Source: JAJEAO01 sp963667635
GTDB taxonomy: Bacteria > Acidobacteriota > Vicinamibacteria > Marinacidobacterales > Marinacidobacteraceae
NCBI GenBank assembly: GCA_965232015.1
Contig: OZ246946.1
Span: forward strand, 3,038,001-3,102,000
Length of the DNA stretch: 64,000 nucleotides
Direction: 5' to 3'
The notes beneath the pieces are model-generated. The model saw only the letters and a list, made by a program, of their open reading frames with translations, had not been told where the DNA came from and made no database searches. The position numbers were made by a program, and so were the translations under genes. Below, piece by piece: positions 1 through 7,827 of this stretch (its first letter is position 1; each line of letters begins with the position of its first letter).

Positions 1-55
1 CCCGGCCTGGATTGCGACTTCCAGTGACCACATCACGGCTTCCCCTCCGGCTCCT

Positions 56-397
56 TCACCGGCCGCGTCTCCGGTTCCACCGGACCGAAGCGGACGCCCT
101 CGACGCGATGGGGCTTCGGCGGAGGCCGGAACCGCGCCGCCTCGACCCGCTCCGGCGCGCCACGCCACAGGACGGGAGCAACCCGGGCAGCCGCGTCGCT
201 TTCTGATCGCTCATGCCGTCCTCCTCGCGACGGAGCGCGGCATGGCCGGTTGGGAGGCGGTGAACGTCGCGCTCCTCGGTGGGCCAACGGATGGCCCCGA
301 ACCACGTCCGGGCGGGTCCCTCGTCGTCGAACGGCTGGGCGAGTTCGCGAAGCGCGACCCCTTCGGGCTGCGCTTTCCTCGGCCCCTTCAGCGTCAT
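56..397 (-). pseudogene. Possible remnant of a short ORF with IS1595-like N-terminus
   Basis: From an ATG at 397 the minus strand reads a protein whose first half (ALRELAQPFDDEGPARTW, then FGAIRWP) resembles the N-terminal part of IS1595-group transposases, where a similar helix precedes a zinc ribbon. The zinc ribbon and catalytic domain are absent and the reading frame degrades into arginine- and serine-rich low-complexity sequence. A second ATG with an AGGAGG-like site near 213 could start another short ORF in a neighbouring frame. I see no intact gene left of 420; this is a weak call based on motif resemblance only. Confidence 0.3.
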
Positions 398-419
398 GGC
401 CGCCTGCTCCTGCTGTGGA

Positions 420-2657
420 TTATCGCTTACGCGAGTTCGTTTGCCCATTCCGAGGCGGTGGCACCCCGCACGAGTCTGTCCCCCTCTCGATCCGGGCGCG
501 GACCGACTTGAACGCGGGAGTCCCGGAGCGGCGATCCAGCCGGCGCGGCACCAGGACGTTGGCCTCGGGGTAGTACATGGCAAGGTTGCCTGGGCGGATG
601 TCCACGATCGCGACCGAGACCCGAAGGCTCCCGGTGTCGGTGGTCACGGTGACTCGGTCGCTCTCTTCGAGGCCGTGGGCTCTGGCGTCCGCTGCCGACA
701 TCATCACGGTGTCGCGGCGGAGATTGCCCCGGTAGAGATCCTCCTCCTCGTACACCACGGTGTTGAACTGGCCCTCGGACCGGATCGTCATCAGCCGGAA
801 CTCGTCGGCTCGGGGAGAGAAGTCCGGGAGCGGTGTCACCCGAAAGCGCGCCCGGCCGTCGTCGGTGGCGAACCGCGGCTTGTGGAAAGCGCGCCCTCGG
901 ACGTGGAACTCGCCGCCGCCCCGGTCCAGTTCGCCGATCCGACGGTAGCCGGGAACCGTTCTCGCGATCGCAGCCCGGAGCTCCCGGTGCGAGCGCAGGC
1001 GGCTCCAGTCGAAGCGGTGCGGCGGCAGGATCCTCTCGGCCAGCGAGGCGACGATCTCGACTTCGGAGCGCATCTCGCCGCTCGCCGGGGGCTGCCCGCC
1101 CTCGGACAGGCGGACGAAGCTGAACATGGATTCCTGGGTCGTCCCCTGGCGCTCCTCGTCGCGGGCGAGCGGCGGCAGGACGAGCGTCGTCCGGCCGCGA
1201 CCGTGGACATGGCCCTCGTTCAGCTTGGTCGAGACGAACACCGCCGTCCGGATGCGACGCAGGCTGCTCGCCGCCCAGGTCCGATCCGGGTTGCTGCCAA
1301 ACAGGTTCCCGCCGAGCAGGAAGGCGGCGCGGATCCGTCCCGCTTCGGCGGCCTCCATGCAGCGGTAGGTATCCATTCCGGGCTGCGTAGGGGGCGCGAT
1401 GTCATAGAGCTCGTGGAGCCGGCGGGCGAACGCCTCCTTCATCACCGGCGCCACGCCGACCGAACCCACACCCTGGACGTTCGAGTGCCCGCGGATGGGA
1501 AGGAGCCCGGCGCCGGGAGCGCCGAGATAGCCCCGGGCGAGCGCCAGGTTCGACAGCGCGAGCACGTTCTGGACGCCGTTGGCGTGGTGGGTCAGCCCCA
1601 TCGCCCAGCAGAGGATCCCGCGCCGGGCTCCCCCGAGCATTTCCGCCGCCGACTCGATGTCCCTTCGCGACACGCCGGAGACCTCGATGAGGCGGCGCCA
1701 CGGAGTGGCTTCCAGGTCGGCCCGCACCGCCTGCCAGCCCTTCGTGTGGCGCGCGACGTATCCCTCCCGGACGGCGTCCCGCGCGAGGAGCGCCTTCAGG
1801 ATCCCCTTGTAGAGCGCGACATCGGCGCCGATGTGGGGCTGGAGGTAGAGGTCCGAGATGGACGACCCGAACAGCATGCTCCGCCAGTCGGAGGGAACCC
1901 GAAACCGCTCCAGCCCGAGCTCGCGCAGCGGATTCACGATGATGACGCGCCCCCCGCGGCGGCGGAGGCGCACGAGCTGGCTGATGAGACGGGGGTGGTT
2001 GCTCGCCGGATTCGCCCCCGCGATCAGCGCGAGATCCGCCTTTTCGAGGTCCTCCAGCACGATGGAGCCGGTTCCCGACCCATAGACCTCGTTCAGGGCG
2101 ACGCTCGAGGCCTGATGGCAGTAGAAGGAGCAGTTGTGGATGTTTCCGGTGCCGTAGGCGCGCGCCACGAGCTGCATCAGGAAGGCGGCCTCGTTGCTCG
2201 CCCGCCCCGAGGAGTAGAAGAAAACCTCCTCCGGGCGAGCCGCGCGGAAGGCCTCGCCGGCGACCTCGAGCGCCTCCTCCCAGCCGATCCGCCGGAAGCC
2301 GCGGTCTGCGGGGCGGGCGAGCATGGGGAAGGCGACCCGGCCCAGGCGCTCGAGCTCCCGCGAGGTGAGCGCCTCCATCCGGACGAACGGGAGCGAGCGC
2401 AGGCGGCTCTCGCTGATCGCGCCCTGCATGTCGGCGGCCTGCGCCTGGACGGACTTCTTGCACACCTCGAGGATGTGCCCGGCCTCGTTCACCATCCCGC
2501 CGTGCTGTCCGCCCATCCCGAGCCCGCAGGTCTTGCAGGCGTTTCGGCTCCGCATCCGCCGGTAGAGCGCGAAGGGGTTGCCGACAGAGAGCGCCTGGCG
2601 GGCCACGTAGGAAAGCGCCGCCACGCCCCCACCGGCGCCGACCCGGGGTCTAGCCAC
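420..2657 (-). CDS. FdhF/YdeP-type molybdopterin oxidoreductase
   Basis: This 745-residue protein belongs to the molybdopterin-dependent oxidoreductases related to formate dehydrogenase alpha subunits and E. coli YdeP. An N-terminal Cys cluster (C41, C44, C66) is placed like the 4Fe-4S motif of the family. The molybdopterin-binding body follows (blocks such as FFYSSGRASNEA and GANPASNHPR), then a C-terminal molydopterin dinucleotide-binding domain (around GQFNTVVYEEEDLYRGN). No Tat signal is seen, so a cytoplasmic enzyme is likely; the substrate cannot be read from sequence. The start is a GTG that overlaps the TAG stop of the upstream mobA by 8 bp, implying translational coupling. MobA would supply the guanine dinucleotide form of the cofactor, which fits a bis-MGD enzyme. 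The last ~20 residues look like run-off sequence. Confidence 0.85.
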   Translation of the reverse strand: MARPRVGAGGGVAALSYVARQALSVGNPFALYRRMRSRNACKTCGLGMGGQHGGMVNEAGHILEVCKKSVQAQAADMQGAISESRLRSLPFVRMEALTSRELERLGRVAFPMLARPADRGFRRIGWEEALEVAGEAFRAARPEEVFFYSSGRASNEAAFLMQLVARAYGTGNIHNCSFYCHQASSVALNEVYGSGTGSIVLEDLEKADLALIAGANPASNHPRLISQLVRLRRRGGRVIIVNPLRELGLERFRVPSDWRSMLFGSSISDLYLQPHIGADVALYKGILKALLARDAVREGYVARHTKGWQAVRADLEATPWRRLIEVSGVSRRDIESAAEMLGGARRGILCWAMGLTHHANGVQNVLALSNLALARGYLGAPGAGLLPIRGHSNVQGVGSVGVAPVMKEAFARRLHELYDIAPPTQPGMDTYRCMEAAEAGRIRAAFLLGGNLFGSNPDRTWAASSLRRIRTAVFVSTKLNEGHVHGRGRTTLVLPPLARDEERQGTTQESMFSFVRLSEGGQPPASGEMRSEVEIVASLAERILPPHRFDWSRLRSHRELRAAIARTVPGYRRIGELDRGGGEFHVRGRAFHKPRFATDDGRARFRVTPLPDFSPRADEFRLMTIRSEGQFNTVVYEEEDLYRGNLRRDTVMMSAADARAHGLEESDRVTVTTDTGSLRVSVAIVDIRPGNLAMYYPEANVLVPRRLDRRSGTPAFKSVRARIERGTDSCGVPPPRNGQTNSRKR

Positions 2658-3210
2658 GCATCCCCGGCGAGCGGGCGTCCTCGGGACGGTTCAGGTTCAC
2701 CAGATTCGAGAAATCCGCCGGTGGAGGCAGCACCGCGACCGGGATCTCGGCCAACAGGCGCTGCATCGTCAGCTCTCCTCCCACGACCCGGCGGCGAACC
2801 TCGCGGCGCAGACTGGTGCGATAGGCCCCGAGGAGCGGATGGTACCGGTCGGTGCGATAGACGACGGCGCGGACTTCGGGGCGACGCGCGGCGAGGAGGG
2901 CGCGCACCCAGCGGCGCCGGATGCCCACCAGGTCGCAGGCGACGCACAGGATCCACGGCGCCGGGGCCGCGTCCTCGAGCGCGCCCAGCAGGCCGCCCAT
3001 CGGCCCCCGGTCGGGGATCGGGTCGGCGATCGTCGGAAGATCCAGATCCCCGTAAGTCCCGGGCTCTCCCGCGACCACCCGGACCGGGCCACCGACGGCC
3101 GAGAGGATCCTGGTCACCCGGAGGAGCAGCGGTTCCCCGTGAACGCGGAACCGCGCCTTGTCGCTCCCAAAGCGGTGGCTCCGCCCCCCGGCGAGCACAT
3201 AGACCGGGAC
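2640..3210. repeat. 571-bp direct repeat, copy A (3' part of mobA)
   Basis: Positions 2640-3210 align without gaps to 7074-7644 (constant offset of 4434) with only about six mismatches counted by eye. The repeat covers most of mobA plus its stop and the GTG start of the downstream oxidoreductase. Outside it the two loci diverge sharply, although a short TGGTATAGCGTT element recurs upstream of both mobA copies (3335 and 7753). The repeats flank the ietA-ietS pair. Confidence 0.9.
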
Positions 3211-3294
3211 TCGTTCCGCCGGCGCCGGGGAAGGGTCAGACACTTCGCGCCAGGGCTCTGGACCACTCCACCGGCGGCGAGCGAAACTGTCCAT
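2650..3294 (-). CDS. mobA: Molybdenum cofactor guanylyltransferase MobA, copy A
   Basis: MobA transfers GMP from GTP to molybdopterin, giving the guanine dinucleotide cofactor. The N-terminal nucleotide-binding signature LAGGRSHRFGSDKA starts at residue 34, matching the family's LAGGxSxRMGxDK, and the ACDLVGI segment stands where the metal-binding CDxP motif normally lies. At 214 residues it has the usual size. I chose the ATG at 3294; a longer ORF reaches upstream, but its extra residues resemble nothing in the family and would cover the promoter-like TGGTATAGCGTT element. The gene is coupled to the molybdopterin oxidoreductase downstream. Its last ~185 codons are almost identical to the second mobA at 7.1-7.7 kb, while the first ~30 residues differ, which points to recent duplication or gene conversion. 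Confidence 0.9.
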   Translation of the reverse strand: MDSFARRRWSGPEPWREVSDPSPAPAERVPVYVLAGGRSHRFGSDKARFRVHGEPLLLRVTRILSAVGGPVRVVAGEPGTYGDLDLPTIADPIPDRGPMGGLLGALEDAAPAPWILCVACDLVGIRRRWVRALLAARRPEVRAVVYRTDRYHPLLGAYRTSLRREVRRRVVGGELTMQRLLAEIPVAVLPPPADFSNLVNLNRPEDARSPGMRG

Positions 3295-3334
3295 GGCCGC
3301 GGGGTCCCTCGCGCCGGAGCGTATTCGGTTGGCG

Positions 3335-3346
3335 TGGTATAGCGTT
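3335..3346 (+). promoter_or_regulatory. Extended -10-like element between mobA copy A and ietA
   Basis: TGGTATAGCGTT at 3335-3346 has the TGnTATA form of an extended -10 box on the plus strand, about 75 nt before the ietA ATG. The same 12-mer occurs at 7753-7764 between mobA copy B and the selenoprotein gene, followed in both places by a GGTCTCCGCGCCGG-like string. Conservation between otherwise diverged intergenic regions suggests function. It could also serve mobA on the minus strand (TATACC); direction is not proven. Confidence 0.4.
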
Positions 3347-3416
3347 GCCGGTCTCCGCGCCGGTCCGCCCGCCGGCAAGCCGACCCGACTTCCTCTGCAG
3401 CAACCGGAGCCGTCCC

Positions 3417-4406
3417 ATGGCGAATGCTGATCAACTCAGGGCCCTGCTCACGTCGCATCTGGAAGGCGACAGCGACCGATTCATCTCGGTCGCCATGCAG
3501 GTCGCCGCCCACGAAGCCCAGCTCGGGCACGGGAGACTGGCGACGGATCTTCGCGACATCATCGATCAGGTCAAGACCCAGCGGAGGGCAGGCCCTCCCG
3601 TTCCGATTGCCCAGCCGCGTGGCGAGCTGGCCAACCTGCTCGAAGCTTCCTACCCCAAAGCGCGGCTGGGCGACATGATCCTGGGGGAGGCACTCGCCAG
3701 TCGCATCCACCGAGTCATTCGCGAACAGCGCCACGCCGCGGAGATCCTGGATCACGGACTCTCGCCGAGGCGGAAGCTTCTGCTCGTGGGCCCTCCGGGT
3801 ACGGGGAAGACTCTGTCCGCCTCCGTCCTGGCGGGAGAGCTCCGCCTCCCCCTGTTTCAGGTTCGCCTCGACGCCCTCATCACCAGATTCATGGGCGAAA
3901 CCGCCGCCAAGTTGAGACAGATCTTCGACGCCACGAGCCAGACTCACGGCATCTACTTCTTCGACGAGTTCGACGCCATCGGTTCCCATCGCGGGATCAC
4001 CAACGACGTGGGCGAAATCCGGCGCGTACTGAACAGCTTCCTTCAGATGATCGAACAGGACGAATCCCACAGTATCGTGATGGCAGCAACCAATCATCCC
4101 GAAGTACTCGACCGTGCGCTTTTCCGTCGGTTTGACGACATTCTCCACTTCACAATGCCGAACGTCGTCCAAATCAGCGCGCTCCTGAAGACGCGCCTCG
4201 GGCGGACCGCCTCGCGCGACATCGGGTGGGACGACATCGCCGGCACGGCAGTGGGTCTGAGCTTCGCCGACGTGACCCGGGTCACCAACGATGTTCTCAA
4301 GACAGCTCTGGTCGGCCAGCGGACGCATCTCCACGAGCGGGAGATTCGTGACGCGATCGATGAGTTGAAAACTGTCAGCAGAAAACTGTCGGCACCACGT
4401 GCGTAA
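3417..4406 (+). CDS. ietA: AAA+ ATPase of an IetAS-type anti-phage pair
   Basis: A 329-residue AAA+ ATPase. Walker A is GPPGTGKT at residues 125-132 and Walker B is IYFFDEFD at 179-186, followed by a sensor-1 Asn (AATNHPE) and an RALFRRFDD arginine-finger/sensor-2 region. The ~100 residues before the ATPase core are helical and likely regulatory. It is immediately followed by a subtilase gene. AAA ATPase plus S8 protease in this order and size matches the IetAS anti-phage system described by Gao et al. (2020). In that family the ATPase is thought to control or feed the protease; the trigger is unknown. The start is the ATG at 3417. The open frame continues far upstream over mobA and the oxidoreductase, but that part is antisense shadow. 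Cytoplasmic. Confidence 0.85.
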   Translation: MANADQLRALLTSHLEGDSDRFISVAMQVAAHEAQLGHGRLATDLRDIIDQVKTQRRAGPPVPIAQPRGELANLLEASYPKARLGDMILGEALASRIHRVIREQRHAAEILDHGLSPRRKLLLVGPPGTGKTLSASVLAGELRLPLFQVRLDALITRFMGETAAKLRQIFDATSQTHGIYFFDEFDAIGSHRGITNDVGEIRRVLNSFLQMIEQDESHSIVMAATNHPEVLDRALFRRFDDILHFTMPNVVQISALLKTRLGRTASRDIGWDDIAGTAVGLSFADVTRVTNDVLKTALVGQRTHLHEREIRDAIDELKTVSRKLSAPRA

Positions 4407-4425
4407 TCCCCGGGACCAACGGGAC

Positions 4426-6930
4426 ATGCCAAGCCGACAGGACCTGCAGAAGCGGCACTTCATTCTCGAAGGCGTAACGGATACCGAGCCCTACAGGTAC
4501 CCGGGGCGTGGAGATCCCCTGAAGATTCCTCAGCGGGATCGGCGCGCTCACGCTGCGGCACTACGAGCGCAACTCGAGGAGATAGGCGTAGCCGCCACAG
4601 TCGCTGCGGATGCCCAGCGGGACGCTGGCATGGAAGAGGGTTTAGGACTTCAGATTGAATTCAGGAGCTTCCCTGACGTGGAGCTTGCCTTCGAGAGTCT
4701 GGCTCGTGAGAGGTCGGGAATCGAATTGCTCAATGTCCAACATGCGGAAGAAATCACGCGAGCCACTGTCTTCGTTCCGGACGGAAAGCTCGATCATTTC
4801 GAAAAGTTGATCGTCGCCTATCTCGAACGGAAGAAAGATTCGCTTGGCCGACCCCTAGACAACAGAAAGTTGCTCGATTCCATCCAGCAGATCCGAGCGG
4901 CCAGCATTCGGGCGCTCTGGACTGATGATCGCGAAGCGTTTCCGACGGCTGAAGATGGACCTGTGTGGTGGGAGATCTGGCTACCGGTTAGGGGCGATCG
5001 GGGTGCAGCGACCGCGTACTTTTGCGAGAGAGCTGGCCACCAGGAGATGCGTGTAGCAAACGGGGAACTGCGATTCCCTGAGCGTACCATCCTTCTAGCG
5101 CGCGCCTCGGTGGAGCAGATGCGGAGTTCCATGGTAACGCTCAATAACATTGCCGAGTTGCGGCGTCCAAAGGAGACCGCGGACTTCTTCGATTCCATGG
5201 AACCGTCCGAGCAGCGTGAGTGGCTGGACGACCTGCTCGCTCGGGCTCAATACGAGGCCAATCACGATGATACCCCTTACGTATGCCTGCTCGACACCGG
5301 GGTGAACCGCGGTCATCAGTTGCTCTCTCCGGCATTGGCCGAGGATGACTTGCACACCGTCGAACCCGGCTGGAGAACGGACGACGGAGTAGCCCACGGA
5401 ACCGAGATGGCCGGGCTCGCTCTCGCGGGGAATCTGACCGAAATGCTTGCCACCAGCGGCCCGGTCATTTTCGGGCACCGACTCGAATCTGTGAAGATAC
5501 TGCCTAGGGATGGCGCAACAGGGGCCGATCCCGTTCACCACGGGTACCTAACGATCGAAGCCGTCGCTCGTCCCGAGATCAAGGCTCCGGACCGGCGGCG
5601 CGTATTCGGAATGGCGGTGACCGCTCGTGACAACCGCGATCGGGGTCGCCCGTCCGCATGGTCGTCCGCTCTGGACGCCTTGGTGGCCGGTTCCAATGAG
5701 CATGGCGGTCGTCCGCGGCTGCTCGTGGTATCCGCCGGCAACGTCAATGACCCAGCGGCATGGCGCAACTATCCCGCAAGCAATGACTCGGACGGGGTGC
5801 ACGACCCGGCCCAAGCTTGGAATGCGCTGACGGTCGGGGCGTACACCGATATGGTGACCGTCGCAGGAGTTGACACCAACGCATATGCGCCCATCGCCCC
5901 GAGGGGCGGCTTGAGCCCCTTCAGCACAACATCCCTCCCATGGGAGAGGCACTGGCCTCTGAAGCCGGACATTGTGCTGGAGGGCGGAAACTTGGCAACG
6001 CACCGTCTCGGCCCCGTACCGATCCCGAGCCTCAGCCTCTTGACGACCTACTATCGTCCTGTAGTGCGATCCTTCACGACAAGCCATGCGACTAGCGCGG
6101 CGACCGCTCTCGCTGCCCGACTGGCGGCCGGCGTGATGGAAGAGTATCCACGCCTCTGGCCAGAGTCTGTTCGGGCGTTGATCGTGCACTCTGCAGAGTG
6201 GACCGATGCGATAAAGAAGGCGTACCTGCCCGCAGGCGCGAGCGCGTCGAAGGACGACTACCACAGGCTCGTGCGCCGCTGCGGGTTCGGGGTTCCGGAT
6301 CTGGATCGTGCGCTCTGGAGTGTCGCCAATTCCCTGACGATGGTGGTTGAGGAGACTCTGGTTCCCTTCGAACGTCGTGGATCAAGGACGCCGGTAGCTA
6401 AGGAGATGCATGTCCACAGACTCCCGTGGCCGCAGAAGTCTCTTGAGGCTCTCGGAAACACCCAGGTTGAGCTGCGCGTCACCCTTTCCTACTTCATTGA
6501 GCCCAATCCGTCGCGTAGAGGAATCCGGTCACGATATCGGTATGAGTCTCATGGTCTCCGGTTTGACGTGAAGCGACCCGTTGAGTCGGTCAACACGTTC
6601 CGTGGTCGAATCAGCGCCGCAGCGCGTGATGAATCGTACGACAAGGACGCGAGCGGTAACGACACAGCGTGGCTGATCGGTACAAACAAGCGCCATCGGG
6701 GCTCCCTTCATGGGGACACTTGGCGCGGAACAGCCGCGGATCTAGCGAGTCGGGGTGCCGTAGCGGTGTATCCAACTTCCGGGTGGTGGAAGACGCGTGC
6801 GGCGCTAGGGCGCTACGATCGGGCGGCGCGGTATTCCTTGATAGTGAGTATCAGGGCGCCGGAAGTTGACGTGGACCTGTACGCCGACGTGGCGAACCAG
6901 ATTCGTGTCGGGGTGCCGGTCGAGATTTGA
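4426..6930 (+). CDS. ietS: Subtilisin-like S8 protease of an IetAS-type anti-phage pair
   Basis: A large (834 residues from the ATG at 4426) serine protease of family S8. The catalytic triad is visible: Asp290 in LLDTGV, His324 in VAHGTE and Ser557 in HATSAATAL; the oxyanion Asn is N439 in SAGN. The usual GTSMAxP around the serine is altered to ATSAATA. There is no signal peptide, so it acts in the cytoplasm, as expected for a defence effector. About 280 residues precede the triad and about 250 follow it. A GTG at 4399 overlapping the ietA stop would add nine residues; MPSRQDLQKRHF at 4426 looks like the natural N-terminus. Gene order and length agree with IetS of the IetAS system. Base composition is less GC-rich and codon choice more mixed than in neighbouring genes, suggesting transfer. 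Confidence 0.87.
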   Translation: MPSRQDLQKRHFILEGVTDTEPYRYPGRGDPLKIPQRDRRAHAAALRAQLEEIGVAATVAADAQRDAGMEEGLGLQIEFRSFPDVELAFESLARERSGIELLNVQHAEEITRATVFVPDGKLDHFEKLIVAYLERKKDSLGRPLDNRKLLDSIQQIRAASIRALWTDDREAFPTAEDGPVWWEIWLPVRGDRGAATAYFCERAGHQEMRVANGELRFPERTILLARASVEQMRSSMVTLNNIAELRRPKETADFFDSMEPSEQREWLDDLLARAQYEANHDDTPYVCLLDTGVNRGHQLLSPALAEDDLHTVEPGWRTDDGVAHGTEMAGLALAGNLTEMLATSGPVIFGHRLESVKILPRDGATGADPVHHGYLTIEAVARPEIKAPDRRRVFGMAVTARDNRDRGRPSAWSSALDALVAGSNEHGGRPRLLVVSAGNVNDPAAWRNYPASNDSDGVHDPAQAWNALTVGAYTDMVTVAGVDTNAYAPIAPRGGLSPFSTTSLPWERHWPLKPDIVLEGGNLATHRLGPVPIPSLSLLTTYYRPVVRSFTTSHATSAATALAARLAAGVMEEYPRLWPESVRALIVHSAEWTDAIKKAYLPAGASASKDDYHRLVRRCGFGVPDLDRALWSVANSLTMVVEETLVPFERRGSRTPVAKEMHVHRLPWPQKSLEALGNTQVELRVTLSYFIEPNPSRRGIRSRYRYESHGLRFDVKRPVESVNTFRGRISAAARDESYDKDASGNDTAWLIGTNKRHRGSLHGDTWRGTAADLASRGAVAVYPTSGWWKTRAALGRYDRAARYSLIVSIRAPEVDVDLYADVANQIRVGVPVEI

Positions 6931-7073
6931 GGAGGCCGGGACGCCGCCGGGACTCTCGAGCGGCACACCTCTGGAAGGCCTCTCAAGAATCTCGTCCATG
7001 CATCCGGAACGGGGGATGGCAGCTCCTCGACGTACGCTCGGTGGAGGGGTTTCCGACGGATAGCGCCGGCGCG

Positions 7074-7644
7074 GACCCGGGGTCTAGCCACGCATCCCCG
7101 GCGAGCGGGCGTCCTCGGGACGGTTCAGGTTCACCAGATTCGAGAAATCTGCCGGTGGAGGCAGCACCGCGACCGGGATCTCGGCCAACAGGCGCTGCAT
7201 CGCCAGCTCTCCTCCCACGACCCGGCGGCGAACCTCGCGGCGCAGACTGGTGCGATAGGCCCCGAGGAGCGGATGGTACCGGTCGGTGCGATAGACGACG
7301 GCGCGGACTTCGGGGCGACGCGCGGCGAGGAGGGCGCGCACCCAGCGGCGCCGGATGCCCACCAGGTCGCAGGCGACGCACAGGATCCACGGCGCCGGGG
7401 CCGCGTCCTCGAGCGCGCCCAGCAGGCCGCCCATCGGCCCCCGGTCGGGGATCGGGTCGGCGATCGTCGGAAGATCCAGATCCCCGTAAGCCCCGGGCCC
7501 TCCCGCGACCACCCGGACCGGGCCACCGACGGCCGAGAGGATCCTGGTCACCCGGAGGAGCAGCGGTTCCCCCTGAACGCGGAACCGCGCCTTGTCGCTC
7601 CCAAAGCGGTGGCTCCGCCCCCCGGCGAGCACATAGACCGGGAC
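7074..7644. repeat. 571-bp direct repeat, copy B (3' part of second mobA)
   Basis: This is the second copy of the repeat at 2640-3210, about 99% identical by eye and gap-free. Just left of it (7048-7073) is a short string similar to sequence near 2575-2640 inside the start of the oxidoreductase gene, with an internal deletion. Copy B therefore also carried a little of the downstream gene, now lost. Confidence 0.88.
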
Positions 7645-7689
7645 CGGCTCCGAGTCCGAGGATCGGGCCCGGTGGGAGATCGCGTCCAT
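7084..7689 (-). CDS. mobA: Molybdenum cofactor guanylyltransferase MobA, copy B
   Basis: A 201-residue second MobA. It has the same LAGGRSHRFGSDKA nucleotide-binding signature, here starting at residue 21, and is otherwise almost identical to copy A from residue ~17 onward. The N-terminus differs (starts MDAISHRARSS). Unlike copy A, it is not followed by a molybdoenzyme; only the first few codons of one remain before sequence running into the end of ietS. It lies divergent to the selenoprotein gene and shares the intergenic TGGTATAGCGTT element. It appears intact and probably functional, but redundant. The ATG at 7689 was chosen over an upstream one at 7746 that would extend into the promoter-like region. 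Confidence 0.88.
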   Translation of the reverse strand: MDAISHRARSSDSEPVPVYVLAGGRSHRFGSDKARFRVQGEPLLLRVTRILSAVGGPVRVVAGGPGAYGDLDLPTIADPIPDRGPMGGLLGALEDAAPAPWILCVACDLVGIRRRWVRALLAARRPEVRAVVYRTDRYHPLLGAYRTSLRREVRRRVVGGELAMQRLLAEIPVAVLPPPADFSNLVNLNRPEDARSPGMRG

Positions 7690-7827
7690 TGGCCCCGGGA
7701 CTCCTCGCTCGGGAGCGTATCCGGGCCGGGCGGGACGAACACCCACGGCGGGGTGGTATAGCGTTCAGGTCTCCGCGCCGGCCCGTCTGGTTGCGCCGGC
7801 CCACCGCTCTTCAACCGAAGGATTGAC

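Noticed and set aside
279..3416. Plus-strand open frame continuous with ietA, giving a 1375-residue protein
   Set aside because: It is antisense to mobA and the molybdenum oxidoreductase, has no domain, and the ATPase has its own ATG at 3417.
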